In this document: positions 1 to 8,131 of the stretch, piece by piece
Layout of the letters: every line of letters starts with the position of its first letter
Numbering within the stretch: position 1 is the stretch's first letter
Origin: Iningainema tapete BLCC-T55
Lineage (GTDB): Bacteria > Cyanobacteriota > Cyanobacteriia > Cyanobacteriales > Nostocaceae
NCBI RefSeq assembly: GCF_014698965.1
Contig: NZ_JACXAE010000084.1
Location: 31,475 to 95,474, forward strand
Length of the DNA: 64,000 nt
Reading direction: 5' to 3'
Notes under the pieces: model-generated
What the model was told of the DNA's origin: nothing
The model's input: the letters and a program-made list of their open reading frames with translations, nothing else
Database searches by the model: none
Position numbers and translations under genes: made by a program

Positions 1-1536
1 ATAAAGGGTAATGCTATCAGTTAACTGGTAGCCAGATAAAGAAGTAAAATTGCTTTGTTTCCACTCAAAATCGCGATCAAACCAAAAACGACAAACAGCA
101 AACGGATCGGCAATACTCAATTTTTCTACTTGCGATCGCACTACTTCCACATTACCACTCATGCGCTTAAATAGCTGCTGTACACCCGGTACGTCAGTAG
201 CAAAGACATAGTAATCTGCTGTGATTGTCTCTGGTGATGACGAAGTACCATTGACGGCTACCAGTTGTAAACTATCATCCTGACGCTGCACTACTTGATA
301 GCGGGGTAAATCCTGTTGTGCTGGTCCTGTTAAGACTTTACCATCAGATGCGAATACTGAACCATGACAAGGGCAATGAAACTTGCCATCTTCTGCCATT
401 TTTACAGTACAACCTTGGTGGGTGCAGCTTAAGGAAATTGCTTCTTCACCCTCATTAGGTACAGCAAACACTTCATCCGCAGCCCCAAAATATTGTAGAG
501 ACGCGCCATGTAGAGACGCGAAATTTCGCGTCCCTACATCAGGGTTACGTTTGACCCAAAATGGTATATTGTTAATATGACTACCAACTTGATAGCTGAT
601 TGAATCAATTTTACCTTGTTCTGCTATAATTTCACTTACATTTATTCCCGTAATAATTTTACCACCTTTATTAGTAATTTCCCTAGCTATCGGTTGCACT
701 AAACTTGTTCCCATATCATCTTTAGTGCCATTAAAAGCTAGTCCTTCTGGGTTGCCAAAGAAATAAAAGTGGAAAAACTGCATTAGTTCTGCCACACTCA
801 TCGTGTCTGGAGCATTCAAACTAGATTTGGCAAACGGCAAAAAATACAAGTCGTACAAACCTTGAGGAAAATCCTTTTTCACCCAATCTGCAACTGATAT
901 AGTATCAAAGCGCCGATAATTCTTTTCTCTCTCAAAGCCACCAATTGCTTGGAATACTTGTAGATGTTTTAATTTTGTGAGATTAATCCCCCATTGGAAG
1001 CGGTTGGGGGAGGCTATAGCTAAGTCAACAATATTCCAGGGAAAAGCAGAATGATTGGGACGAAATATTTCTGGTTTGTACTGAGAATTGCGGTAAACAA
1101 CAGAATAAAAATGTAGAGATTGAAAATTATCAGTTATGCCTAGTTCTGCAACCAAACTATTCAGATTATAGTACTGAGGGAAAAAGCCATGAAAGCCATG
1201 CTCCATTAAGAAGTTTTCACCGCCCACTTCTATTTGCCAACTAGCGATTTTACCGCCCAGTTGAGGAGACTTCTCCAATAATGTTACCGCAAACCCTCGC
1301 TGACTCAATTCATAAGCACAAGCTAAACCTGCTAAACCACCGCCAACCACTATAACGGTACGTTTGCCACTCAACAGGCGTGGTAAGTTGAGGGTATCTT
1401 GTTGAAAAACCGTGGGTTTTGGCTTGTGAAACCGAGAGAATCCCATTACTCCTGCAACCGCACCCACGCCAAACAACTTCAGCAACGTGCGCCGGGAGAG
1501 CAAAGAAAATTCTGGTGAATTGGATAATTGACTCAT
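1..1536 (-). CDS. Tat-type FAD oxidoreductase with embedded Rieske domain (C-terminus outside window)
   Basis: I translated this by hand; the frame is open for 512 codons and runs off the window start. Residues 14-20 read SRRTLLK followed by a hydrophobic stretch, a twin-arginine export signal. An FAD dinucleotide-binding motif (VVGGGLAGL) lies at about 63-71, typical of the amine oxidase/phytoene desaturase superfamily. A Rieske [2Fe-2S] motif is inserted further on: CTHQGC at 371-376 and CPCHG at 388-392. Predicted ligands are C371, H373, C388 and H391, with C376 and C390 as the disulfide pair known from bc1/b6f Rieske proteins. Cofactor-bearing proteins commonly use Tat, so a periplasmic or lumenal redox enzyme is inferred. 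The substrate is unknown. A palindromic repeat is read in frame at residues 333-348. It is divergent from a TetR gene that may control it. Confidence 0.85.
   Translation of the reverse strand, partial: MSQLSNSPEFSLLSRRTLLKLFGVGAVAGVMGFSRFHKPKPTVFQQDTLNLPRLLSGKRTVIVVGGGLAGLACAYELSQRGFAVTLLEKSPQLGGKIASWQIEVGGENFLMEHGFHGFFPQYYNLNSLVAELGITDNFQSLHFYSVVYRNSQYKPEIFRPNHSAFPWNIVDLAIASPNRFQWGINLTKLKHLQVFQAIGGFEREKNYRRFDTISVADWVKKDFPQGLYDLYFLPFAKSSLNAPDTMSVAELMQFFHFYFFGNPEGLAFNGTKDDMGTSLVQPIAREITNKGGKIITGINVSEIIAEQGKIDSISYQVGSHINNIPFWVKRNPDVGTRNFASLHGASLQYFGAADEVFAVPNEGEEAISLSCTHQGCTVKMAEDGKFHCPCHGSVFASDGKVLTGPAQQDLPRYQVVQRQDDSLQLVAVNGTSSSPETITADYYVFATDVPGVQQLFKRMSGNVEVVRSQVEKLSIADPFAVCRFWFDRDFEWKQSNFTSLSGYQLTDSITLY
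494..538. repeat. TGTAGAGACG-family palindrome inside a coding region
   Basis: The core at 509-538 is a near-perfect palindrome with TGTAG/CTACA ends and CGCGAAATTTCGCG in the middle. It is preceded at 494-508 by an extra partial copy of its left arm. The whole element is read in frame within the Rieske flavoprotein gene, just upstream of the Rieske motif. Confidence 0.85.
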
Positions 1537-1634
1537 TTGTTACTGAAATTAACTCGTCAAGCTGAATTTTTCCGGTAGCCTAAGTTTAATATAAGATTTG
1601 AAATTTGACTACTAAGCGTTAGGTAGGTTGAAAA

Positions 1635-2231
1635 TTGCCAGATAACTCCCCCTGTGCTAAAAAAGTTACGAAGAGTGGACGTGTACGCATTCTGGATGAG
1701 GCGGAACGGCTATTCCGTACACGCGGGTATCATTGTGTTACCATGCGGGATATTGCGTCAGAGGTGGGAATTCGGCAGGCATCGCTGTACTATCATTTTC
1801 CCAGTAAGGAGGAACTTTTTGTGGCTGTTACCGAACGGATGTTTGAGATTCATCGTACAGGTTTACAGCAGGTAATTCATAATGAGTCAGACTTGCGATC
1901 GCAACTTCATGCTGCGGCTTTTTGGTTTCTCTCTCAACCTCCTATTCATTTTTTGAGTATGGTACATACAGACATGCCTTTGTTGGGTGAGGAAAACATC
2001 AACAAGTTGTCTGCTGGTTTTCAACAATGTGTGTTTGAGCAAATTCGACAAGTTTTTGCCCAAGCGCAAGAGCGAGGGGAGATTCGCAATACTCGTCCCG
2101 AAATACTAGCCGGATTATTTTTGTCTTTCATTGAGAGCATTCCTTATGTTACTACTAGACCAGGTACTGCTAAGAGTGAAGTGATTGTGAATGAGGTGAT
2201 TTCGGTTTTGCTGGATGGGTTAAAACTATAG
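1635..2231 (+). CDS. TetR/AcrR family transcriptional regulator
   Basis: This is a one-component repressor-type protein of 198 residues, the usual TetR length. The N-terminal helix-turn-helix spans about residues 17-63 and shows the family signature: ILDEAERLF, then TMRDIASEVGIRQASLYYHF and SKEELF. The C-terminal half is the helical ligand-binding domain, and its ligand cannot be inferred. The start is TTG, supported by a TAGGTAGG ribosome-binding stretch about 7 nt upstream; no in-frame ATG lies before the helix-turn-helix. It diverges from the Rieske flavoprotein gene across about 98 bp, a typical layout for a regulator that controls itself and its neighbour. That regulatory link is inferred. 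Confidence 0.85.
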   Translation: MPDNSPCAKKVTKSGRVRILDEAERLFRTRGYHCVTMRDIASEVGIRQASLYYHFPSKEELFVAVTERMFEIHRTGLQQVIHNESDLRSQLHAAAFWFLSQPPIHFLSMVHTDMPLLGEENINKLSAGFQQCVFEQIRQVFAQAQERGEIRNTRPEILAGLFLSFIESIPYVTTRPGTAKSEVIVNEVISVLLDGLKL

Positions 2232-2251
2232 AAGTCACCGAGTCAGGATTC

Positions 2252-2280
2252 GTAGAGACGCGATTAATCGCGTCTGTACT
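2252..2280. repeat. TGTAGAGACG-family palindrome
   Basis: GTAGAGACGCGATTAATCGC continues into GCGTCTGTAC, forming a hairpin 20 bp after the TetR stop codon. It could act as a terminator, but there is no clear T-tract. Confidence 0.7.
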
Positions 2281-2409
2281 CAGGAGTCAGGAGATAAAGA
2301 TAAATTATTTACAAATTATTAGTAAAACGTTAACTTCAACATAAACTTAACCAGCTGACATCGGCTAGTGCGTTACTATCCTAGTAATGTCAACTGCATT
2401 ACAATACTT

Positions 2410-2766
2410 ATGGAACCAAATACTTTACCCACTGAAGTGATTCTGTCGCATCCGCGTCAGACTTTAGGTAGTGTACAACTTGATTGGGCACCACAACCGG
2501 GAAACTATCTCGATCTAGAAGGAAAAACTTATGCAGTCTTAGAGCGCCGCCACCGTTATCAGTTTAAGGCAGGGCGCTACCGTTTGCAGAACATAGCTTT
2601 GTATGTACAATCTGCTAAACGACCAAGTGAAAAAAGTCTTTTTCAAGGGCGTTGGGTGGTAGGAGATGCTAGCTGTCGCTACAATGCTCATTCAGAAATT
2701 ATTCGTTGTGCAGTTAATCCAGAAGGACCTTGTGAAACTTGTCGCTTTTATGAAAAATTATTGTAG
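2410..2766 (+). CDS. DUF6464-like cyanobacterial protein
   Basis: The protein has 118 residues from the internal ATG at 2410, or 132 from the ATG at 2368. I prefer the later start because the conserved-looking region begins with MEPNTLPTEV. It resembles a small family of unknown function found in cyanobacteria (DUF6464, from memory). The sequence is beta-rich and ends with a Cys pair (CETC) and another Cys upstream (SEIIRCAVN), suggestive of a metal or disulfide site. There are no membrane segments. The TAG stop codon lies inside the palindromic repeat at 2762-2792, so the terminal residues may have been set by repeat insertion. The gene converges on fmt. Confidence 0.65.
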   Translation: MEPNTLPTEVILSHPRQTLGSVQLDWAPQPGNYLDLEGKTYAVLERRHRYQFKAGRYRLQNIALYVQSAKRPSEKSLFQGRWVVGDASCRYNAHSEIIRCAVNPEGPCETCRFYEKLL

Positions 2767-2792
2767 AGACGTTCCGCCGGAACGTCTCTACA
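2762..2792. repeat. Perfect 31-bp palindrome shared by two convergent genes
   Basis: The arms are TGTAGAGACGTTCCG and its exact complement, with one central base. The left TAG (2764-2766) is the stop codon of the DUF6464 gene. The complementary TAG (2788-2790) is the stop codon of fmt on the other strand. As RNA it would form a strong hairpin on either strand, so it could be a bidirectional terminator. Confidence 0.95.
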
Positions 2793-3789
2793 TGCCGTTG
2801 GTGAAAATTTCTCCCACGGCTAAATGCATTCCATTAACAAAATCCCATCCTGACTGGGGACGTTTACCAGCTGGCTGAACTTCTCGCAATAGTAATAAAC
2901 CTTCTCCAGTTTGTGCGATCGCTCCCATTCCCTTGGCGATGCTTACTACTTCTCCAGGATTACCTGATTCCCTTAACACATCTGATAATTGATCAATTAA
3001 TTCTTTCAATTCCTGTGATAACTCATGAGCGTAAGCAGAGTCAAGGGGGGCAGTGGCAGTAATTTTGAGTGGTTGGTTGCGAAATGTAGCGTTACAGTTA
3101 GGGTAAAAACCTCTAATTTGATTATGTAGTTGAATAGCGCTCTTTGACCAATCCAAAAGGTAATCTTCCTTTTTAATTAAAGGCGCATAAGTAGCATCAT
3201 TATTGTTTTGCGCTCTTGGTTGGATAACACCGTCCAACTTTAATAAGGTTTCCACTAACAAATCAGCGCCCATAACCGCCAGTTTCTCTGCCAAATCTTG
3301 GGCATTATCCAGTAATCCTATTGGTGTAGTAGCCTCCAACAGCATAGCTCCCGTATCCATACCTGCATCCATTAACATTGTTGTAATGCCAGTTTGTTTT
3401 TCGCCGTTGTATATACACCATTGAATTGGTGCTGCTCCCCGATACTTTGGTAAAATGGAGCCGTGTACATTAACGCAGCCTAACTTGGGCATATCTAAAA
3501 TTTCTTGAGAGAGAATTTGCCCATAGGCAACAACAACGAATACATCTGCACTAGTCTGTTTTAGTTGAGATAAAGTTTCTGGATCTTTTTTCACCCGCTG
3601 GGGTTGCCATACGGGTAAATTAAAAGAGGTCGCAACAGTTTTAACAGGTGATGGCGTAAGTTGATTCCCTCGTCCCCGACGTTTATCTGGTTGAGTAACC
3701 ACCGCCATCACTTCAAATCTACTATCATTCAACAATTTTTCTAGAGTTGGCACAGCAAATTGAGGAGTGCCAAAGAATACGACTTTCAT
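2788..3789 (-). CDS. fmt: Methionyl-tRNA formyltransferase
   Basis: The enzyme transfers a formyl group from 10-formyl-tetrahydrofolate to initiator Met-tRNA in the cytosol. The protein is 333 residues from the ATG at 3789 ([12 protein letters not shown]), which matches the family N-terminus. The longer reading from 3804 adds only five unlikely residues. The catalytic segment [15 protein letters not shown] carries the conserved Asn and His, followed by the DAGMDTG motif with the catalytic Asp. The C-terminal domain that binds tRNA follows ([23 protein letters not shown]-like ends). Length is normal. The gene ends on a TAG contributed by a palindromic repeat and converges with the DUF6464 gene. 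Confidence 0.95.
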   Translation of the reverse strand: MKVVFFGTPQFAVPTLEKLLNDSRFEVMAVVTQPDKRRGRGNQLTPSPVKTVATSFNLPVWQPQRVKKDPETLSQLKQTSADVFVVVAYGQILSQEILDMPKLGCVNVHGSILPKYRGAAPIQWCIYNGEKQTGITTMLMDAGMDTGAMLLEATTPIGLLDNAQDLAEKLAVMGADLLVETLLKLDGVIQPRAQNNNDATYAPLIKKEDYLLDWSKSAIQLHNQIRGFYPNCNATFRNQPLKITATAPLDSAYAHELSQELKELIDQLSDVLRESGNPGEVVSIAKGMGAIAQTGEGLLLLREVQPAGKRPQSGWDFVNGMHLAVGEIFTNGM

Positions 3790-3852
3790 GTTTCTTTGAA
3801 CCATTAGTTATTGGTAAATAGTAATTCAATGCGACGCCGATGGTGGCAAAAA

Positions 3853-3885
3853 TGTAGAGACGCCCCGGTGGGGCGTCTGTCTACC
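3853..3885. repeat. TGTAGAGACG-family imperfect palindrome
   Basis: TGTAGAGACGCCCCGG is followed by TGGGGCGTCTGTCTACC. The core matches the repeat at 5766-5798. It sits upstream of fmt, beside a strong consensus promoter. Confidence 0.85.
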
Positions 3886-3909
3886 AACCGGAAAAAAAAG
3901 GTATTTTAG

Positions 3910-3938
3910 TTGACAAAACATTTATTCTCTAGTATAAT
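3910..3938 (+). promoter_or_regulatory. Perfect-consensus sigma-70 promoter
   Basis: TTGACA at 3910-3915 and TATAAT at 3933-3938 are separated by exactly 17 bp. The next annotated gene on this strand begins about 490 bp downstream, so the transcript is either a small RNA or an unusually long 5' leader. Confidence 0.7.
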
Positions 3939-3944
3939 AAGGTA

Positions 3945-4010
3945 ATCAAGTTATGGTTTTACTGAGTATCTTGGCAAGCCTTTGCGAAAAAGTGAGCTAA
4001 GAAGGCTTTT
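3945..4010 (+). ncRNA. Candidate small RNA behind a consensus promoter
   Basis: Starting about 7 nt after the -10 box, a transcript would run to a hairpin with stem AAGCCTT (3976-3982) and AAGGCTT (4002-4008) and a 19-nt loop, followed by a short T run. The stem is only 7 bp, so termination may be partial. There is no convincing open reading frame. The remaining leader to 4433 would then be the 5' UTR of the next gene. I recognise no known RNA family. Confidence 0.3.
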
Positions 4011-4433
4011 ATAGCAAAATTCCGAATACTTGATTTGTTTACTCCATATACATCTACCAAAACGCAGCATTTTCTGCTGGGTTTTATGTTCTCTAGTGTC
4101 TTTATTTTTGTATTTCAAACAACAGGCATTCCTTTTAACTAAGTATTTAAGTAATGATAGTTAAGTGGGCTTAGTTGGCAGTACAAATTAAGTATTATCA
4201 GCTATGTTTTTTTGACAGAGGTGCTTTTGTGCGCTATTATTCTGGCATCTTATGTAAAAAGGATATGCTTTGTAAAAAAAAATACCGTATTTCTCTAAAT
4301 CGTATGCTAAGAATAAATAATTTTTTCGGTTAACATTTTTGGTTCTCTGTTATACATATAATCATAGTCTGCCCGATTGTTGTATAGGCATTACTCCTCG
4401 CACAGCCACCTCCCCCCTTAGAGAGTAAATAGA
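4011..4433. other. Intergenic AT-rich region
   Basis: No gene is visible. The region is AT-rich with several A and T runs and may be leader or promoter DNA for the following secreted protein. Confidence 0.4.
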
Positions 4434-5744
4434 ATGCTTAAACACGCTTTGCTGTCAGGATTGTTTCGGATGCAACCATTCCTGAAATATGTTGTAGTTG
4501 GTATATTAATCGCACCCCTGGTAGCCTCTTCTGGTCGCTCTACAGAGGTGGGAAAATCACAAGCTAAAAACGCCGTGAACACAGAACATGACTCTGTGCC
4601 AACAGAGGCGACTGTGAGCGAAGCTGAATCAACGTCAGTCCCTTCATCAGTACAGACAGAGCAAAAAGATTTCTCTGTTTTGAAATCTCATGAGCCAATT
4701 TCTATTGCTGTTGTGACTGAACCGCAAATTAGAGAAGAAACGGAATTTACAGAAGATAATTCTTCACCTGTAACAATATCTGAACCGGAACAACTAGCGG
4801 CAGTTCAACTCGCTCCACAGTCAGAGCATAGCTTGGGATCTAAAACAACTCGTGCTAGTCAACTAAATTTAGTAGCACGCTTAAGAGCTGCTAAAATCCA
4901 GTCGGCGACACAACAAGATAGTTCTGAGACATCAGAGGTAATTTCAACTCAGTCATTGATTGTAGCTAAAGTGATCCCGCTCAAGGAATCTTCATCACTG
5001 GCAACAGCAGTACCAGTTGTTGAACAACCGATGTCGCCAGAAACTGAACAGAAAGATCCAATTAACAGCCCACATCCGATTCCTTGGCAATGGATACAGG
5101 CTACTCAGGAATCTATTAGTTCTAGGGGCGAAGCGGGAGTGCGTTACTACCGTAGTGTACCTGTGATTTCTCCAGATGGCAGGTATGCAATTTACAGCCG
5201 TGTACAACTAGAAGTAAATCCACAAACTTACAATAGCCGCGTTAGTAGTGTTCTGTTTGTTGAAGATCGACAAACCAAGAAGTTGCGCGTGATTGCCTCA
5301 ACTTCTCCAGTTAACGATCCCTTGTTAAAGGTGAAGGCATCGTTAAGCGATGAGCATAAGCAAGGAACTATTGCGGTGTTAGTTCCAGTAAGTTGGTCGG
5401 CAAATGGCGATCGCTTCTTGGCACGTAAGTTTGAAGCCATCATGAACACGAGCGATGCTACAGATCACGCTGTGATTTGGGATCGGCAAAAACATGAGTT
5501 TCTTTCTGTCACCCCTGCCCAACACAAACACGAGCATGAGAGAATTGCGATCTTGTTAGGTTGGAGTAAATTTCAACCCGATCAAGTACTGTTTCGGACT
5601 GGTGAACTGGGTGACGAAAATTGGCCTTTGATGACGGTTGCTCATGATGGCTCGACTGTAATGGCAACGGAGGCGGATCAACCTGTGACTTTTGGTCAAA
5701 AGATTACAGAAGTTTGGGCTGGGCCTCCCGTAGCATATAGATAA
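4434..5744 (+). CDS. Secreted or anchored unknown protein with C-terminal beta-propeller-like region
   Basis: The protein is 436 residues. A hydrophobic N-terminal segment (about residues 17-33) looks like a signal peptide or anchor. Residues 35-215 are Ser/Thr/Glu-rich and probably disordered. The C-terminal part from about 220 has short beta-strand motifs such as VISPDGRYAIYSRVQ, and PVSWSANGDRFLARKFE, which recall TolB/WD40-like blades, followed by VIWDRQKHEFLSV. ATG at 4434 or at 4470 could be the start. I do not recognise a named family; the function is unknown. It lies downstream of a long leader with a consensus promoter. Confidence 0.6.
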   Translation: MLKHALLSGLFRMQPFLKYVVVGILIAPLVASSGRSTEVGKSQAKNAVNTEHDSVPTEATVSEAESTSVPSSVQTEQKDFSVLKSHEPISIAVVTEPQIREETEFTEDNSSPVTISEPEQLAAVQLAPQSEHSLGSKTTRASQLNLVARLRAAKIQSATQQDSSETSEVISTQSLIVAKVIPLKESSSLATAVPVVEQPMSPETEQKDPINSPHPIPWQWIQATQESISSRGEAGVRYYRSVPVISPDGRYAIYSRVQLEVNPQTYNSRVSSVLFVEDRQTKKLRVIASTSPVNDPLLKVKASLSDEHKQGTIAVLVPVSWSANGDRFLARKFEAIMNTSDATDHAVIWDRQKHEFLSVTPAQHKHEHERIAILLGWSKFQPDQVLFRTGELGDENWPLMTVAHDGSTVMATEADQPVTFGQKITEVWAGPPVAYR

Positions 5745-5765
5745 ATCAGCTAATATTAAAAATTA

Positions 5766-5798
5766 TGTAGAGAGACGCCCCGGTGGGGCGTCTCTACG
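5766..5798. repeat. TGTAGAGACG-family palindrome overlapping the minE stop codon
   Basis: TGTAGAGAGACGCCCCGG is followed by TGGGGCGTCTCTACG. Its right-hand CTA (5794-5796) is the complement of the minE TAG stop. The hairpin is placed where a terminator for minCDE and for the convergent secreted-protein gene would be expected. Confidence 0.9.
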
Positions 5799-6087
5799 TT
5801 TCGCTGCTATTAACTTCAACGCTAGCTTCTTTCACTCGACGGATGGGTAAATTAGCAATCAAGGCTGTTGTACGTTGGTTGCTTTCTAAAGAAAATTCCA
5901 AACCATCCGTCTCTACTTCCACATAGCGGCAAACAACTTCTAGGATTTCTTGCCGCATCTTCTCTAAAGTTTGGGGGCTTAAGTCAGCGCGATCGTGAGC
6001 AATTACCAATTGCAGGCGACGCTTAACATGAGTGCGACTGGTGTCAACACTACGAGAAAAAAGTCTTTCTAAAAGTTCGAGAATCAT
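5794..6087 (-). CDS. minE: Cell division topological specificity factor MinE
   Basis: MinE stimulates the MinD ATPase and displaces MinC, giving the oscillation that restricts Z-ring formation to mid-cell. The protein is 97 residues, the usual size. The N-terminal anti-MinCD segment contains LLERLFSRS, followed by the [12 protein letters not shown] strand and the C-terminal dimerisation domain. It is third in a minC-minD-minE operon, 34 bp after minD. The last codons and the TAG stop overlap a palindromic repeat, so the VNSSET tail may be a recent change. Confidence 0.95.
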   Translation of the reverse strand: MILELLERLFSRSVDTSRTHVKRRLQLVIAHDRADLSPQTLEKMRQEILEVVCRYVEVETDGLEFSLESNQRTTALIANLPIRRVKEASVEVNSSET

Positions 6088-6121
6088 TGTGATTGGGTGT
6101 ACACATGCTGGAGATTAGGAG

Positions 6122-6928
6122 TTAAATAATCTTGGTCCACAACAGCCTGCGGAGGCGGGTAAATATGTTGTCGTTGGATGAGTCAAGGTTAAGAAATTCC
6201 ACCGATTCCCCTTCTAATCTACGCACAATGTTTTCAATGGCTGTAGCTGCTAAAGAAGGGTTCTCCGCCAGCACTAAAGGTTCTCCGCGATTGGTTGAGA
6301 CAATCACGCGCTCATCGTCAGGGATCACCCCAATCAGAGGAATTGCGAGTAGTTCCTGAACATCTTGTACAGACATCATATCATTTACTCGTACCATTGC
6401 GGGTCTAATTCTGTTAATAATGAGATGAATCCGCTTAATCCCTTGTGCTTCTAGTAACCCGACTACGCGATCAGCATCCCGAACTGAGGAAATTTCTGGT
6501 GTAGTCACAATTAAAGCTTCTTTGGCAGGGGCGATCGCATTCTTAAACCCCATTTCAATTCCTGCTGGGCTATCAATCAAAACGTATTGGTACTTTTGTG
6601 CTAGTGCATTCACCAGTAACTTCATCTGATCGGGAGTGACTGATTCTTTGGTGCGATTTTGTGCTGCTGGTAAAAGTACTAAATTGGGCTGACGCTTATC
6701 TTTAACTAAAGCTTGCTCCAACCGACACTCTCGAGCGAGTACCTCAATTGCTGTGTAAACGATGCGATTCTCTAATCCTAGCAGCAAATCCAAGTTTCTT
6801 AAACCAAAATCCGCATCAACCAAAGCAACTTGACGCCCCATTTTGGCTAAAGCCATGCCTAAATTTGCTGTAACTGTGGTTTTACCCACTCCTCCTTTAC
6901 CGGAGGTAATGACAATAATGCGAGTCAT
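6122..6928 (-). CDS. minD: Septum site-determining ATPase MinD
   Basis: MinD is a membrane-associated ATPase that recruits MinC to block FtsZ assembly. The protein is 268 residues, the normal length. It has the deviant Walker A GKGGVGKTT near residue 10, switch I DADFGLRNLD, and switch II VLIDSPAGIE. The C-terminus (FTRLRRLLWTKI) is an amphipathic membrane-targeting helix. It lies between minC (116 bp upstream, with repeats in the gap) and minE. It is very probably co-transcribed with both, although the repeat cluster in the minC-minD gap could partly terminate the transcript. Confidence 0.97.
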   Translation of the reverse strand: MTRIIVITSGKGGVGKTTVTANLGMALAKMGRQVALVDADFGLRNLDLLLGLENRIVYTAIEVLARECRLEQALVKDKRQPNLVLLPAAQNRTKESVTPDQMKLLVNALAQKYQYVLIDSPAGIEMGFKNAIAPAKEALIVTTPEISSVRDADRVVGLLEAQGIKRIHLIINRIRPAMVRVNDMMSVQDVQELLAIPLIGVIPDDERVIVSTNRGEPLVLAENPSLAATAIENIVRRLEGESVEFLNLDSSNDNIFTRLRRLLWTKII

Positions 6929-6978
6929 GATGGCAACGAGATCAATTAGGTATTAATTGAAATGTATAACAATATTGA

Positions 6979-7049
6979 TGTACAGACGTTCCGGCGGATG
7001 TACAGACGTTCCGGCGGATGTACAGACGTTCCGGCGGAACGTCTCTACT
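6979..7049. repeat. Palindromic repeat with triplicated left arm
   Basis: Three exact head-to-tail 20-bp units (TGTACAGACGTTCCGGCGGA) occupy 6979-6998, 6999-7018 and 7019-7038. The last is completed into a palindrome by ACGTCTCTAC. The complement of its CTA (7045-7047) is the minC stop codon. It lies between minC and minD. Confidence 0.95.
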
Positions 7050-8052
7050 GATTTATCCTACTCAATTGGATGCGAGAAAAATCAATAGCTTTGGTGATGC
7101 GGATTCCTTGTGGTGTAATGTAAGCCACTTCAGGAAAGAATTGTGTGGGGGATTTTTCTGGTCCCCTGGCGACAGCATCGGCAATGCGCAACTGGGTTGG
7201 TTCCATTTGCAAAGCCATAATCATACACTCCCCATTCCCATTAGCACCAGCATGAGCAATTCCACGTAGACGCCCCCAAACTAGAATATCTCCATCTGCG
7301 ACTACGATACCACCTGGATTAACATCTCCTAAAATAATTACACTACCAGGATGACGAATTTCTACTCCAGATCGCACCGTCATTTCTAGGTAAAGAGCTT
7401 CAAGTTGAGTTTGTTTAGTTGTTGACTTAGTACTTAGACTGGTTTGTGGCTTGATTTGTTCTACACAATAACCCGAACTAGCTGCGGCGATCGCTGTTTG
7501 ACGACGACTGGTAGAAACTGACTTGAGCTGAATTTGGTTTTCACTCAAAGTTTCAGCTAATTCTTGTAGTTGTCTGCTATCCAATAAGCGGTCTTGTGCG
7601 ACAAGATGTATAATTGAGTTAGGAATTTTGAAGCGATCGCCCCCCATAAGTCTCAGCTTAATTTGTTGGCTGATTTCCGACCAGCTACTTTCTGATGCTG
7701 GTAGTTGAGATTCTGATGGTAAAATTAATAACAGTCGTTCCTCCTCATGCTTAATCTGGACTTGAATATGATGATTTACCACTAACTCTGGTAGAGGTAA
7801 CTCAGATTCTAAATGCAATGTGTCAGAATTGTCGTTTACACCTTCTGGGGTAGAATTAGACTTCAAATAAAGAATGACAGATTCCACCTCTTGTTCAGGA
7901 AGGATAGAATGTTCTTCTCCCCCAGAAACAGTATTCGTCTCTACCTCAGAGATAGTCGAAAGTGACTCTACCTCTGAAAGCGTAGAGACTGACTCCACAT
8001 CAGAAAGTGCTTTATGAGACTTTAAATCAGGGATGGCAGAATCAAAAGTCAT
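7045..8052 (-). CDS. minC: Septum site-determining protein MinC
   Basis: MinC inhibits FtsZ polymerisation when recruited by MinD. The C-terminal beta-helix dimerisation domain is clear from about residue 225: VRSGVEIRHPGSVIILGDVNPGG, then GDILVWGRLRGIAHAGANG and IMALQMEPTQLRIA. The N-terminal FtsZ-binding region is recognisable only from about residue 90. Residues 17-43 are an acidic tract of three 9-residue repeats (S-D/E-V-E-S-x-S-T-x), a low-complexity extension not expected in MinC. At 335 residues it is longer than enterobacterial MinC (about 230). The stop lies in the following palindrome. It is the first gene of minCDE. Confidence 0.93.
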   Translation of the reverse strand: MTFDSAIPDLKSHKALSDVESVSTLSEVESLSTISEVETNTVSGGEEHSILPEQEVESVILYLKSNSTPEGVNDNSDTLHLESELPLPELVVNHHIQVQIKHEEERLLLILPSESQLPASESSWSEISQQIKLRLMGGDRFKIPNSIIHLVAQDRLLDSRQLQELAETLSENQIQLKSVSTSRRQTAIAAASSGYCVEQIKPQTSLSTKSTTKQTQLEALYLEMTVRSGVEIRHPGSVIILGDVNPGGIVVADGDILVWGRLRGIAHAGANGNGECMIMALQMEPTQLRIADAVARGPEKSPTQFFPEVAYITPQGIRITKAIDFSRIQLSRINQ

Positions 8053-8131
8053 GCAGTACTAGCCCAAATGATACAAACCGAGCAATTATCTATATTAAAT
8101 GAGTAAGTAAATTTTGAGCGCAAACACTCAC

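Noticed and set aside
4391..4403. ACTCCTCGCAC resembles the Yfr1 sRNA core motif ACTCCTCACAC
   Set aside because: It differs by one base, sits 30 bp before a start codon and lacks the flanking stem-loops of Yfr1.
6979..7038. Three 20-bp direct repeats could suggest a small CRISPR-like array
   Set aside because: The units are directly adjacent with no spacers and match the local palindrome family.
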